DNA of 48,595 bases from positions 1-48,595 of the forward strand of contig VXRG01000128.1 in the NCBI GenBank assembly GCA_009838625.1, written 5' to 3'. The stretch comes from Caldilineaceae bacterium SB0664_bin_27. Its GTDB lineage: Bacteria; Chloroflexota; Anaerolineae; Caldilineales; Caldilineaceae. The position numbers were made by a program, and so were the translations under genes. Under the pieces are notes generated by a model, which saw nothing but the letters and a program-made list of their open reading frames with translations, was not told where the DNA came from and made no database searches. This document shows, piece by piece, positions 19,250 to 27,891 of the stretch (the first letter of the stretch is position 1; the number at the start of each line of letters is the position of its first letter).

Positions 19250-20509
19250 GTGACCAGAGAGATTATCGCTGCGGTTGACGTAGGCACCACAAAAATTTGT
19301 GCTCTGGTGGGCACTGTCATCCATGACAGTCTGGGTAATCTCGCCGTCAGAGTTCTGGGCGGTGGTGTCACACCGAGCAGAGGATTGCGCCGCGGCGTAG
19401 TCATGGATGTGCCGGAGGTGACCACCGCCATCGGCGAGGCGCTGGAGACGGCCGAGCAGGAATCCGGTAGACAGATCACCAGCTGCTATCTGGGCATTGC
19501 CGGCAACCACATTGCCACCTCCAACAGCGCCGGCATCAGCCCGATCGACGGACGTCATGGCGTCACGGGCAACGATATGCAGCGAGCGCTGGAGGCTGCA
19601 CGCGCCGTTCAGATAGCCTCCAACAGGCAGATCATCCACGTGATCGCCCGCCACTGGAAGGTGGACGAGCAGGAGAATATCCAGCAGCCCCTGGGTATTC
19701 TCGGCAGCCGCCTGGAAGTCGACGCCCATATCGTCACCGGCACCATAAACGCCATCAACAATCTCGCCCAGTGTGTACTGGCCCATGGCATCGACATCGA
19801 CGAACTGGTCCTGGAACCCCTGGCCAGCGGCGAGGCCGTGCTGACCGCAGAAGAGAGGCAGATGGGCGTCGTCATGGCCGACCTGGGGGGAGGCACTACA
19901 GATCTGGCTCTCTTTCGCGGCAACGGTCTTTGGCACACCGAAGTGCTGGACGTCGGTGGAAGCCACATGACCAATGATGTGGCTATCGGGTTGCGCGCTC
20001 CGTTCGAAGTGGCAGAAGAGTTGAAACTTCGCTACGGCCACCTGCAACCGGAACGGATTGCCGAAGACGAACAGGTCTGGGCAACCGTGTTCGGCGACAA
20101 ACCGGAGCGCACTTTCAGCCGGCGCTTTATCAGCCAGATCCTGCAGGCGCGGGCCGAAGAGACCGCCGAACTCATCCAGAGCCGGATTGCCAAGAGCAGC
20201 TACGGGCACATGGTGCCGGCAGGGCTTGTCCTCACGGGCGGCGCCAGCCAGCTCCCCGGTGCAGTCGATCTGTTCCGCAGAATCTTGCGAATGCCGGTAC
20301 GTATCGGCAGCCCCGTCGATCATCCCGCCGTGCATGGATTGAGCAGAGAGCTGCAATCTCCGGCTTTCGCAACCGCTGCCGGCCTCCTGCTCTGGGCGCT
20401 CTACGAAGACGCCCGCGCAATCCACTACCCCATGCAGCGAATGATCCCGGAAAACGGGCAGATTCTGGACAAGGTCGGAGGCTGGCTCAGGAGCCTGCTG
20501 CCTGATTGA
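19250..20509 (+). CDS. ftsA: Cell division protein FtsA
   Basis: FtsA is the actin-like tether that fixes FtsZ filaments to the membrane. The ATPase motifs are visible: [16 protein letters not shown] at the N-terminus, [15 protein letters not shown] in the middle and [12 protein letters not shown] later. The SHS2 1C subdomain lies at about residues 85-165. The C-terminus, [15 protein letters not shown], is the amphipathic membrane-targeting helix of the family. Length 419 residues is normal. It starts with GTG and has only a weak ribosome binding site. A 648-bp non-coding stretch separates it from ftsZ, so the two are likely transcribed separately. Confidence 0.95.
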   Translation: MTREIIAAVDVGTTKICALVGTVIHDSLGNLAVRVLGGGVTPSRGLRRGVVMDVPEVTTAIGEALETAEQESGRQITSCYLGIAGNHIATSNSAGISPIDGRHGVTGNDMQRALEAARAVQIASNRQIIHVIARHWKVDEQENIQQPLGILGSRLEVDAHIVTGTINAINNLAQCVLAHGIDIDELVLEPLASGEAVLTAEERQMGVVMADLGGGTTDLALFRGNGLWHTEVLDVGGSHMTNDVAIGLRAPFEVAEELKLRYGHLQPERIAEDEQVWATVFGDKPERTFSRRFISQILQARAEETAELIQSRIAKSSYGHMVPAGLVLTGGASQLPGAVDLFRRILRMPVRIGSPVDHPAVHGLSRELQSPAFATAAGLLLWALYEDARAIHYPMQRMIPENGQILDKVGGWLRSLLPD

Positions 20510-20678
20510 GGAAACCTCTCCACCCGTGCGCTCTGCCACACCCCAGGTTTGTAGACAACCAGGTCTAACCGCCCGCCGCAACCGCCATGCGGCCTCCCCG
20601 GGATCGACAGGAATAACTTTCAAATATCGCGGTGCCCTGTAGCCTTTGCGCGCGGGCAGCGCGGCAACCAGCTGCTGG

Positions 20679-20861
20679 CGTAGATGGATCGTAGGTAAGT
20701 TGCAGAGAACAGGTTCAACGGTGTCTGGCCGGCTCACAGACCGGCCGCGCGCAAAGATTGTCCCCGCCAAAGAGACGGTGAAGAACCCCTTTTGGCCCGC
20801 CGTTTCTCGTCTTATGCGGGTCTGGCGGCGCAAAGCGGGTATATCGTAGATGGATCGTAGG
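20679..20861 (+). repeat. Two 17-bp direct repeats upstream of ftsZ
   Basis: CGTAGATGGATCGTAGG occurs at 20679-20695 and again, identically, at 20845-20861, 166 bp apart, in the non-coding ftsA-ftsZ interval. Between them lies a GC-rich inverted repeat, GGCCGG/CCGGCC, at 20727-20746. No coding frame explains the conservation. The repeats could be protein-binding sites or traces of a local duplication; flanking sequence is not similar. Confidence 0.6.
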
Positions 20862-20885
20862 CATATAGTCAAGAATAAACCCCAA

Positions 20886-21033
20886 TTCAGGCCCAAGTCA
20901 GCCCGGCAACAGCCGGAGATGGCTTCCTGCCGGATTCCAGAGTATTTGTCCTGAAATCGGCCTGAAACAGCGTCCTATTCAGGTCCTTTCGCGGAGTCCC
21001 CCCCAATTCAGAGACTTTGCATTCGATTTCAGG
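20886..21033. promoter_or_regulatory. Cluster of five TTCAGG/CCTGAA words
   Basis: TTCAGG lies at 20886-20891, 20978-20983 and 21028-21033, and its complement CCTGAA at 20950-20955 and 20961-20966. The copies at 20961 and 20978 form an inverted repeat with an 11-bp spacer. A near copy, TTCAGA, is at 21007-21012. Fewer than one such hexamer is expected by chance in 150 bp. The last copy lies inside the candidate ftsZ promoter spacer, so this looks like an operator array for an unidentified regulator. Confidence 0.45.
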
Positions 21034-21044
21034 TGTAGTACGAT
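21017..21044 (+). promoter_or_regulatory. Candidate ftsZ promoter
   Basis: TTGCAT at 21017-21022 and TACGAT at 21039-21044 are spaced by 16 bp, a mediocre sigma70-type match. It lies 113 bp before the ftsZ start and contains one TTCAGG word in its spacer. The long ftsA-ftsZ gap makes a promoter somewhere here likely; this exact pair is tentative. Confidence 0.35.
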
Positions 21045-21157
21045 GGAACAATTCTGATACAGCGGTGAGAACGCGGCTTTTGGTATCGCCACGGGAAGTG
21101 TGTTTACCAGAAATCGAACCGGAGAATGTCTGCCCAGCGGTTAAAGGAGATCAATCT

Positions 21158-22339
21158 ATGACGAGACGGAGTAGCGCCTCACAATTTGTAGACAACTTTG
21201 CCCAGATTAAGGTTGTCGGCGTTGGTGGCGGCGGACAAAATGCGGTCAACCGCATGATCGAGGCAGACGTACAAGGCGTGGAGTTTATCTCCGTCAATAC
21301 TGATGCGCAGGCCTTGATGCTCTCCAACGCGCCGCAGCGTCTTCGGATTGGAGACAAATTGACCAGAGGGCTGGGGTCGGGTGGAAAGCCTGAGATCGGC
21401 CTACGGGCAGCCGAGGAGAGCCGCGAAGAAATCGAGCAGTTGTTTGAAGGCGCTGATATGGTTTTCGTGACCGCCGGTCTGGGCGGCGGTACGGGTTCCG
21501 GCGCGGCTCCTGTCATCTCCTCGATCGCGCGTGAATCCGGTGCGCTGACAATCGGCGTCGTCACGAAACCGTTCACCTTTGAAGGCACGCAGCGCCGCCG
21601 CATTGCCGAAAGCACGATGGGCCGTCTGCGAGAATCTGTCGATACACTGATCACCGTCCCCAATGACCGGCTCCTGCATATCCTGGACAAGACCACTGCC
21701 ATCCGAGAATCATTCATCGTCGCCGACGATGTTCTGCGGCAGGGCATCCAGGGCATCAGTGAACTGATTACCGTGCCCGGTCTGATCAACCTGGACTTCG
21801 CCGACGTGCGTTCCATCATGCTCGACGGCGGCGCGGCTCTGATGTCCATTGGCCGCGCCAGCGGCGAAAACCGTGCCCAGGAAGCTGCCCAACAGGCCAT
21901 TCACAGCTCGTTGCTGGATGTGTCGATTGAAGGCGCCCAGGGCATTCTCTTCAATGTCAAGGGCGGCGACGACTTGAGCCTGTTCGAGGTCAATGAGGCC
22001 GCCGAAATGATCCGGGCCAATGCCCATCCCGAAGCGAATATCATCTTCGGCGCCGTTATCGACGAAAGTATGAAGGACGAGCTCCACATGACCGTCATCG
22101 CCACCGGCTTTGACAAGGGCCGCCGTCCCGAACAGCCGCCCGCTTCAACCCGGCAGCCTGCCGCGGGCAGCGTCCGGCAGCCCGGCGTAGCCCAACCACC
22201 ACCGAACCAACCTGCCCCGTCGCAGCAGCAGCAGCCGAAACCCAAGGAGCCAATCGACTTCCCCGTTCGTTCCTTCGACCGGGAAGACCTGGACATTCCG
22301 GCATTTCTGCGGCGCGCCAAGAACAACAACGGCCAGTAG
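21158..22339 (+). CDS. ftsZ: Cell division protein FtsZ
   Basis: FtsZ is the tubulin-like GTPase that forms the cytokinetic ring. The GTP-binding fold starts with [19 protein letters not shown]. The tubulin signature GGGTGSG is at residues 109-115, and the T7 catalytic loop region [11 protein letters not shown] follows. After a Pro/Gln-rich linker the protein ends in [14 protein letters not shown], the conserved C-terminal peptide that contacts FtsA. It has 393 residues. The ATG at 21158 has a strong AAAGGAG upstream; the open frame continues further 5' but without family similarity. A terminator follows directly. Confidence 0.98.
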   Translation: MTRRSSASQFVDNFAQIKVVGVGGGGQNAVNRMIEADVQGVEFISVNTDAQALMLSNAPQRLRIGDKLTRGLGSGGKPEIGLRAAEESREEIEQLFEGADMVFVTAGLGGGTGSGAAPVISSIARESGALTIGVVTKPFTFEGTQRRRIAESTMGRLRESVDTLITVPNDRLLHILDKTTAIRESFIVADDVLRQGIQGISELITVPGLINLDFADVRSIMLDGGAALMSIGRASGENRAQEAAQQAIHSSLLDVSIEGAQGILFNVKGGDDLSLFEVNEAAEMIRANAHPEANIIFGAVIDESMKDELHMTVIATGFDKGRRPEQPPASTRQPAAGSVRQPGVAQPPPNQPAPSQQQQPKPKEPIDFPVRSFDREDLDIPAFLRRAKNNNGQ

Positions 22340-22375
22340 CGCCCCATAGCAAAGAATACTTACAAAAAGATATCC

Positions 22376-22409
22376 AGAGAGCCCGGCGATGCCGCGGCTC
22401 TCTTTTTTT
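22376..22409 (+). terminator. Intrinsic terminator after ftsZ
   Basis: AGAGAGCC at 22376-22383 pairs with GGCTCTCT at 22396-22403, with an inner CGGC/GCCG extension, and a run of six further T residues follows. It lies 37 bp after the ftsZ stop and closes the dcw region. Confidence 0.92.
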
Positions 22410-22599
22410 GTCTCGCGCGCGGGTAAGACTGCACGGACGAACTGCCCCCGTCGGCCCCTCTTCAGGCCCCATTCGCTGCAGCAAGGCCGTGCGTACAGGC
22501 ACGCAATTCAACTGTCGTTTGTCCGAAATTCCGTTTGCGCGCCGCCCCGGATTGTGATATATCTATACTGACGTCCTGAAATAAGCACGCAAGCTCGTT
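22410..22599. other. Non-coding stretch before the NrdR boxes
   Basis: Between the ftsZ terminator and the NrdR boxes there is no convincing gene. It contains TTCAGG at 22461-22466, CCTGAA at 22575-22580 and a lone -10-like TATACT at 22564-22569 without a recognisable -35. Confidence 0.4.
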
Positions 22600-22647
22600 A
22601 TACTACATATTGTGTCGCCTGATGATGTGTGATACAGTATGTAGGTT
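22600..22647 (+). promoter_or_regulatory. Pair of NrdR boxes
   Basis: Box 1 at 22600-22615 (ATACTACATATTGTGT) matches the published 16-bp NrdR consensus (acaCwAtATaTwGtgt) at 14 positions. Box 2 at 22632-22647 (ATACAGTATGTAGGTT) matches at 11. Their centres are 32 bp apart, about three helical turns, the usual spacing for cooperative NrdR binding. They stand 127-174 bp before nrdR. TATACT at 22599-22604, a possible -10, overlaps box 1. NrdR therefore probably represses its own gene. Confidence 0.8.
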
Positions 22648-22773
22648 GTTCCCCGAACCAAATCCAAACTTGCGAAGTCGTCGAGGGGCGCCGAACTTGA
22701 CCCGTCTGAACTGAATTGAACTGGGGAAACCGCGCTCCCAAGACCGCCACGCCGACTGATCGAGAGACGGATC

Positions 22774-23259
22774 ATGCAATGCCCCCATTGCGGACATGGC
22801 AAACACCAGGTAATCGATACACGGGACAGAGGAGAGTCGGTCCGCCGCCGCCGCAAATGCCTGGATTGCGAGCAGCGCTTCACTACTTATGAGCATGTTG
22901 CGCCCAGCCTGCTCGTATCCAAACGGGACGGGCACCGTGAACCCTTCGATTCTCAAAAACTGCTTGCCGGCATCCGCATCGCCTCTGTCAAACGGCCCGT
23001 CAGCAGCGAGCGTATGCAGAGCATTGCCAACTACGTCGAGGACCAAATTCAACGCCTGGGGCGCGCAGAGGTCACAAGTGAGATGATTGGCAATCTCGTG
23101 CTGGACCAGCTGGCCGATGTCGATCAGGTGGCCTATATCCGATTTGCCAGCGTCTACCTCGATTTCAACGATCTGAGTGAGGTCCGGTCCGAAGTCGACC
23201 GGCTGATGGGACGCAGCGAACTGAATGGTGACGCCAGCGGGCGGTTCGAACCGCCGTAA
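22774..23259 (+). CDS. nrdR: Ribonucleotide reductase repressor NrdR
   Basis: NrdR senses ATP/dATP and represses ribonucleotide reductase genes. The N-terminal zinc ribbon has cysteines at 3, 6, 29 and 32 (MQCPHCG ... [12 protein letters not shown]), followed by an ATP-cone domain from about residue 50 ([23 protein letters not shown] ... [16 protein letters not shown]). Length of 161 residues is normal. It precedes the reductase gene nrdJ, its expected target, and is preceded by two NrdR boxes. Start ATG 22774; the ribosome binding site is weak. Confidence 0.96.
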   Translation: MQCPHCGHGKHQVIDTRDRGESVRRRRKCLDCEQRFTTYEHVAPSLLVSKRDGHREPFDSQKLLAGIRIASVKRPVSSERMQSIANYVEDQIQRLGRAEVTSEMIGNLVLDQLADVDQVAYIRFASVYLDFNDLSEVRSEVDRLMGRSELNGDASGRFEPP

Positions 23260-23376
23260 GAGACCGTCTGCGATCTGAATAAGACGCCCCTCTCGACGTA
23301 GGCCCTGTAGGAATCCTTGCGCCCGAACTCTCTTTCGGTGCGCTGTAGAAGGGGTAGGCTGGCACTTTCAAACACG

Positions 23377-23397
23377 CGGGTCCCAGCGACCCGGTTT
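23377..23397 (+). terminator. Possible weak terminator after nrdR
   Basis: CGGGTC (23377-23382) can pair with GACCCG (23388-23393) around a 5-nt loop, followed only by GTTT. The U tract is poor. A second imperfect hairpin follows at about 23411-23432. Either could separate nrdR from the nrdJ promoter, but this is weak evidence. The rest of the 347-bp nrdR-nrdJ gap holds no gene. Confidence 0.25.
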
Positions 23398-23476
23398 GGA
23401 CGAAACTTGGCGGGCAATTTGCTGGCCCGTCTTTCCAAGACGTATGAACTGACCAATCCGGCCACAGAATTGCTGT

Positions 23477-23511
23477 TTGACTTTATGGATCATTCGTTCT
23501 AATATAAGAAC
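23477..23511 (+). promoter_or_regulatory. nrdJ promoter with palindromic operator
   Basis: TTGACT at 23477-23482 and TAATAT at 23500-23505 are separated by 17 bp, a good sigma70-type promoter. The -10 lies inside an inverted repeat, GTTCT (23496-23500) and AGAAC (23507-23511) with a 6-bp A/T centre. A factor bound there would block the promoter. The palindrome does not match the NrdR consensus. The expected transcript has a leader of about 95 nt with no cobalamin riboswitch that I can see. Confidence 0.7.
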
Positions 23512-23606
23512 AAAGAGCTGCTTCCTGACGTCCTACTTTTCTCTGGCACGAGTTCATTCCCGATTATCACCCCTTTCTTTAACACCTTTTTCTAAGGAGC
23601 ATCCCG

Positions 23607-26177
23607 ATGTCTGCCCTCGAATCCACCGTCACCCGTAATGGCGCCAAAGCACAGGAGGCTTTCACGACCTTCGAAGTCGTGAAGGGAGAGAAACAGAGAG
23701 TCTCCGGGCCAGCGTACGTGGACGACAGCGCTATCCAGCTAAGCGAAAATAGCTTGAAAGTACTGGAGCGCCGCTATCTGCGTCGGGATGTCGAAGGAAA
23801 GCTCCTGGAGACGCCTGCCGGCATGTTCTATCGCGTCGCCAGGCATATCGCGGCGGTGGAAGAGGAGCACGGCGGCGACGTCGAAGCAACTACTAAAACC
23901 TTCTACGATCTGCTCACTGATCTGCGCTTTTTCCCCAACAGCCCCACCTTTACAGGCGCGGGCACACCCCTCGGTCAGCTGGCCGCCTGCTTCGTGCTGC
24001 CCATCGAGGACGATATGGGCCGCGCCGATGACGGCATCTTCAGCACACTGCGGGTCGCGGCGCTCATCCAACAGACCGGCGGCGGCAACGGCTTCAGCTT
24101 CAGCCGCCTGCGTCCGCAAAAGGATATCGTCCACACATCGGCCGGCCGCGCAACCGGGCCGGTGGGCTTCCTGCGCGTCTATGATCAGGCCTTCGGCGAA
24201 ATCGCCCAGGGCGGAACCCGCCGCGGCGCCAATATGGGTGTCCTGCGGGTCGACCACCCCGATATTGAAGAGTTCATCCGCTGCAAGGCCGAAGAGGGCG
24301 CAATCACCAATTTCAACATCTCCGTCGCCATCACCGACGAGTTCATGCAGGCCGTGAAGGAAGACGGCGATTTCGACCTGCGTAACCCCCGCGACGGCTC
24401 TGTATCCAGGACAGTCAGGGCGCGCGACCTGTTCGCGACCATCATCAAGTACGCCCACCATAACGGCGAACCCGGCGCGCTCTTTATCGACGCCGCCAAC
24501 CGCAGCAACCCAGTCCCCCACCTCTACGATCTGGAGGCGACCAACCCGTGCGGTGAACAGTGGCTCGGGCCGTATGAGAACTGCTGCCTCGGTTCGATCA
24601 ACCTCAGCTCGCACGTCACAACCGACAGCGCCGGCACAAATGCGGTCGACTGGGATGCCCTGCGCAAGACCGTGCGCGAAAGCACCCACTTCCTCGACAA
24701 CGTGGTTAGCGCCAACACCTATCTGCCGGCAGTACCGGTGGTGAAAGAGGCGGCGCTCAAGGCGCGTCGGATCGGGCTCGGTATCATGGGCCTCGGCGAC
24801 CTGATGTACAAGTTGGGCATTCGCTACGGCAGCGAAGAGGGGCAGGAGTTTGCCGCGCAGGTGATGGAGTTCGTGCGCTTCCACTGCATGCAGATGAGCA
24901 TAGACTTGGCCGCAGAGCGTCAGCCTTTCCTCGCCTACGCCGGCAGCATCTATGACGCCGACCAGCTCGGCGGGATGCGATGGAAGCCGCCGCGGGCCCT
25001 CGCCCCGTATCGCCGCAATTGGGGCCGGCCCGCGTTGCATTGGGAGAAGATCACCGAAGGCATTCGCCAACATGGGATCCGCAACGCTGCCCAGACAACC
25101 GTAGCCCCCACCGGCACGATCGCTACGGTCAGCGGCTGTGAGGGCTACGGCTGTGAACCGGTCTTCGCCCTGGGGTATATCCGCCACTTCAAGGACGGGG
25201 ACGACGATGTCGAACTGCCCTATACCAGCCCCCTCTTCGAGGAAGCCCTCAAACTCTTGGATCTCAACGACGAGCAGGCCGACGTAATCCGGCGGCGGGT
25301 CGCGGAGACGGGCTCCTGCCAGGAGGTCGAAGAGCTGTCACAGGATTTCCGCAACACCTTTGTCGTCAGCAGCGACATCACCGCCGAGCAGCACGTCAAG
25401 ATGCAGGCCGCTATCCAGGCCTTTATCGACAATAGCATCAGCAAGACTTGCAACTTCCCTGAAAGCGCAACCGAGGAAGATGTGGCGCAGGCCTACATGC
25501 AAGCGTGGGAGTTGGGTTGCAAGGGGCTCACGGTCTACGTCACCGGGAGCCGTCAAGAGGTGGTGTTGGAGACGAAGGCGGTCAAGGACAGGAAGGGAGA
25601 GCATCCTGAACAGCTGCACAGCGTTCCGTCAGCCAACGGCGCCCAACCTATTTCAGCGCTTTCACAGGATGAGTATCCTGCCGTCTTCACCAAGCGGCCG
25701 CGCCCCTATCTGCTGCAGGGAAACAGTTATCGCAAAGAGACGCCCCTGGGCACTGCTTACATCACAATCAATAGCGACGAGAACCACGAGCCGTTCGAGG
25801 TCTTTCTCAATATCGGCAAGGCCGGCAGCGACGTCACCGCGGTCAGCGAATCGATCGGCCGACTGATCAGCCTGGCGCTGCGTATGCCCTCTGCCCTGCC
25901 ACCCTCTGAACGTCTGCGCTGGGTGATCGATGAGTTGGCAGGAATCGGCGGCGGGCGCCCATTGGGCTTCGGAGTCGGACGCGTGCGGAGTCTGCCGGAT
26001 GGCGTGGCCCAGGTCCTTTCCGATCACCTCAGCGAGTTGCCGGAAAACAAGGAGTCCGTGGCCGGCGAACAGCTGGCGCTACCCATCGGCGATCTCTGCC
26101 CGGACTGCGGCGAAGCGACCTTCCTCAATGTCGAAGGCTGCCGCAAGTGCCATGTCTGCGGCTATAGCGAATGTTAA
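23607..26177 (+). CDS. nrdJ: Adenosylcobalamin-dependent ribonucleotide reductase (class II)
   Basis: NrdJ makes deoxyribonucleotides using a radical from adenosylcobalamin, with or without oxygen. Motifs are [27 protein letters not shown], the active-site [40 protein letters not shown], and [13 protein letters not shown]. After the barrel come a TSCPD domain (about residues 700-800, [29 protein letters not shown]) and a C-terminal cysteine cluster, [26 protein letters not shown], as in many class II enzymes. At 856 residues it is complete. The ATG has a strong AAGGAG upstream. A dedicated promoter and a strong terminator flank it. Confidence 0.97.
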   Translation: MSALESTVTRNGAKAQEAFTTFEVVKGEKQRVSGPAYVDDSAIQLSENSLKVLERRYLRRDVEGKLLETPAGMFYRVARHIAAVEEEHGGDVEATTKTFYDLLTDLRFFPNSPTFTGAGTPLGQLAACFVLPIEDDMGRADDGIFSTLRVAALIQQTGGGNGFSFSRLRPQKDIVHTSAGRATGPVGFLRVYDQAFGEIAQGGTRRGANMGVLRVDHPDIEEFIRCKAEEGAITNFNISVAITDEFMQAVKEDGDFDLRNPRDGSVSRTVRARDLFATIIKYAHHNGEPGALFIDAANRSNPVPHLYDLEATNPCGEQWLGPYENCCLGSINLSSHVTTDSAGTNAVDWDALRKTVRESTHFLDNVVSANTYLPAVPVVKEAALKARRIGLGIMGLGDLMYKLGIRYGSEEGQEFAAQVMEFVRFHCMQMSIDLAAERQPFLAYAGSIYDADQLGGMRWKPPRALAPYRRNWGRPALHWEKITEGIRQHGIRNAAQTTVAPTGTIATVSGCEGYGCEPVFALGYIRHFKDGDDDVELPYTSPLFEEALKLLDLNDEQADVIRRRVAETGSCQEVEELSQDFRNTFVVSSDITAEQHVKMQAAIQAFIDNSISKTCNFPESATEEDVAQAYMQAWELGCKGLTVYVTGSRQEVVLETKAVKDRKGEHPEQLHSVPSANGAQPISALSQDEYPAVFTKRPRPYLLQGNSYRKETPLGTAYITINSDENHEPFEVFLNIGKAGSDVTAVSESIGRLISLALRMPSALPPSERLRWVIDELAGIGGGRPLGFGVGRVRSLPDGVAQVLSDHLSELPENKESVAGEQLALPIGDLCPDCGEATFLNVEGCRKCHVCGYSEC

Positions 26178-26180
26178 CCC

Positions 26181-27002
26181 CTACAGCGGCTCGCGGCCTG
26201 CAACGCCGCGAGCCGCTGGCTTTTTCCTCGCGATGAAAATCAGGCGCTCACTGTCAGATCGATAGGGGCTGCCGTCGAAGTCCCCGTACAGTTCATCCAA
26301 CGCAAACCCTGCCCTTTCCAGGAGCATAGCGCCCTCGTCGGGCCACCAGAAGCGCAACGGAAAAGCGAGCCGCGTCTGCTCGTTGCGCCCGTCCGGAAAA
26401 ATCTCCTCGTACACAAAGACCGTTTCCTGTAGCTGCCGGGCCGCGTCCAGATAGCGGGTCGACCACTTCAACACCTGCGCGCCGCTTTCCTCGTCATCCC
26501 ACCAGTCCGCCAGCTCCTGGTTGCCCGATATCGCCTCCAGATAGGCTACGTCCGGGTTGAACAGGTCGATCAGCAGCAGACCGCCCACGCGCAGATGGCG
26601 GTGTGCGCACTGCAGCGCCTTCAGCTGCTCGGCCTGGGTCGTCACGTGCATCAGCGTATTGCTGACCACAAAGGCGAAGTCAATCTCCCTCTCCGCCAGC
26701 TGAAAATTGGTCATATCCGCCTGCACCAATCTGACCGGCGCCGGGCCGTCTACCCCTGTTTCGGACGCATAGCCGTGCTTCGCCAGCTTGCGGCGGGCGA
26801 TCGCCAGCAGCGCCATGCTCGTGTCAAGTCCGATGACCTGACAGCCGCCGTCCGCCAGGGGAAGCAGCACGCGACCGGTCCCGCAGCCAAGCTCCAGCGC
26901 GTCGCGGCCGGCCGCGCGCGCGGTCTTCAAGACGAGCGGAATGTCATCCCTGTAGTCGCGGTAATCGCCGTCGTAAAAACGAGCGAAAGCATCAAAGTTC
27001 AT
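26181..27002 (-). CDS. SAM-dependent class I methyltransferase
   Basis: A 273-residue protein with a class I methyltransferase fold. It opens with MNFDAFARFYDGDYRDYRDDIP, followed by the SAM loop ALELGCGTGRVLLPLADGGCQVIGLD, then VRLVQADMTNFQL and DFAFVVSNTLMHVTTQAEQLKAL. Proteins of this type methylate small molecules or proteins; the substrate cannot be told. The ATG at 27002 was chosen because the upstream continuation of the frame is unlike the family. It converges on nrdJ, with stop codons 3 bp apart, and its 3' end contains the nrdJ terminator hairpin. Confidence 0.88.
   Translation of the reverse strand: MNFDAFARFYDGDYRDYRDDIPLVLKTARAAGRDALELGCGTGRVLLPLADGGCQVIGLDTSMALLAIARRKLAKHGYASETGVDGPAPVRLVQADMTNFQLAEREIDFAFVVSNTLMHVTTQAEQLKALQCAHRHLRVGGLLLIDLFNPDVAYLEAISGNQELADWWDDEESGAQVLKWSTRYLDAARQLQETVFVYEEIFPDGRNEQTRLAFPLRFWWPDEGAMLLERAGFALDELYGDFDGSPYRSDSERLIFIARKKPAARGVAGREPL
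26185..26225 (+). terminator. Intrinsic terminator after nrdJ
   Basis: A perfect 13-bp stem, AGCGGCTCGCGGC at 26185-26197 with its complement at 26205-26217, a 7-nt loop and five T residues at 26221-26225. It starts 7 bp after the nrdJ stop. The same bases encode the last residues (PAARGVAGREPL) of the convergent methyltransferase gene. Confidence 0.92.
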
Positions 27003-27171
27003 ACGGTCTCGTGACAAGATCGATTGGTGGACAGATACTCCACCACTCGGAATCGGGAGTGTCCCAATTTCGGGGCTTTTCGCAGAAGCAGGCCGCGGAT
27101 CCCAGAGGATTTCCTCCGAAGAGTTCTGAAACGCACTCCCTCTTTGAACTGTACAACAACTGTCCACTAGT

Positions 27172-27199
27172 TTGCATTTACCCAAAATTCGGGTATAAT
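27172..27199 (+). promoter_or_regulatory. greA promoter
   Basis: TTGCAT (27172-27177) and a perfect TATAAT (27194-27199) with a 16-bp spacer. Transcription would start near 27206, giving a leader of about 140 nt before greA. The 170 bp between the methyltransferase start and this promoter hold no gene. Confidence 0.7.
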
Positions 27200-27214
27200 C
27201 CTAACAGATTGAGA

Positions 27215-27246
27215 GCCGACCTGACGATCCGGGTCGGCGTTTACTT
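27215..27246 (+). promoter_or_regulatory. Leader hairpin of greA
   Basis: GCCGACC (27215-27221) pairs with GGTCGGC (27232-27238) around a 10-nt loop, followed by GTTTACTTT. It begins only about 10 nt after the predicted transcription start. It resembles a terminator with an interrupted U tract, so it could be an attenuator or mRNA 5' stabiliser. Confidence 0.45.
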
Positions 27247-27345
27247 TCCAGAGGTCGCTGCTGAGGGCGGCAGAATCACACGCCCTTGACCGCGTCCTCT
27301 CTATTTGTGTGAAGGATATTCCCCCACAGCCAGCGAGTAAGAACT

Positions 27346-27819
27346 ATGAGCGAAAGTCCTGTCTATCTGACTCAAAGCGGCCTCGATGCTCTGCAAGAGG
27401 AGCTGGACTATCTGGTCGGTGAAAGGCGGCAACAGATCGCCCAGCAGATCGCGGAAGCCAAGGCCGAAGGCGATCTGAGAGAAAATGCCGGCTATGATGA
27501 AGCCAAAAACGCGCAAGCCTTTGTCGAAGGACGCATTCGGGAACTCGAGGTCAAGATCCACAACGCCCAGATAATCGACGATACCCAGACGCCCGATGAC
27601 CAGGTCGCCCTGGGCCGTAGTGTTGTCGTCAAAGAAAACGGCTACGACGACGAAGAGGTCTACACCATCGTCGGCTCGACCGAAACCGATCCGAGCAATG
27701 GGCGTATCAGCAACGAGAGCCCTATTGGCAAGGCGCTGATTGGCCGCACGGCAGGAGACGTCGTCCGCGTCGATGCTCCGGCGGGCGAAATCGAGTTCGA
27801 GATCGTCCGCGTCGAATAG
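27346..27819 (+). CDS. greA: Transcription elongation factor GreA
   Basis: GreA enters the secondary channel of RNA polymerase and stimulates cleavage of backtracked transcripts. The N-terminal coiled coil (YLTQSGLDALQEELDYLVGERRQQIAQQI) carries the acidic tip EAKAEGDLRENAGYDEAKNAQ, with the catalytic acidic pair. The C-terminal FKBP-like domain shows the usual EVYTIVGSTETDPSNGRISNESPIGKALIGRTAGD. Length is 157 residues, as expected. It is followed 72 bp later by lysS, a frequent pairing. Confidence 0.97.
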   Translation: MSESPVYLTQSGLDALQEELDYLVGERRQQIAQQIAEAKAEGDLRENAGYDEAKNAQAFVEGRIRELEVKIHNAQIIDDTQTPDDQVALGRSVVVKENGYDDEEVYTIVGSTETDPSNGRISNESPIGKALIGRTAGDVVRVDAPAGEIEFEIVRVE

Positions 27820-27891
27820 CGAGCCCCCTCTGCCCGTAAGCCTGCAGCCTCCCCGGCCGACTTGCCAGAAACAGGCATAGGAACAGGTACT

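Noticed and set aside
19247..20896. A 549-codon open frame on the strand opposite ftsA
   Set aside because: It lies antisense to a clearly real ftsA in a high-GC genome, where long antisense frames are common; the translation resembles no family.
23496..23511. The nrdJ palindrome as a LexA (SOS) box
   Set aside because: Known Gram-positive/Chloroflexi-type sites are GAAC-N4-GTTC; here the half sites are in the opposite arrangement with a 6-bp centre, so no SOS call is justified.
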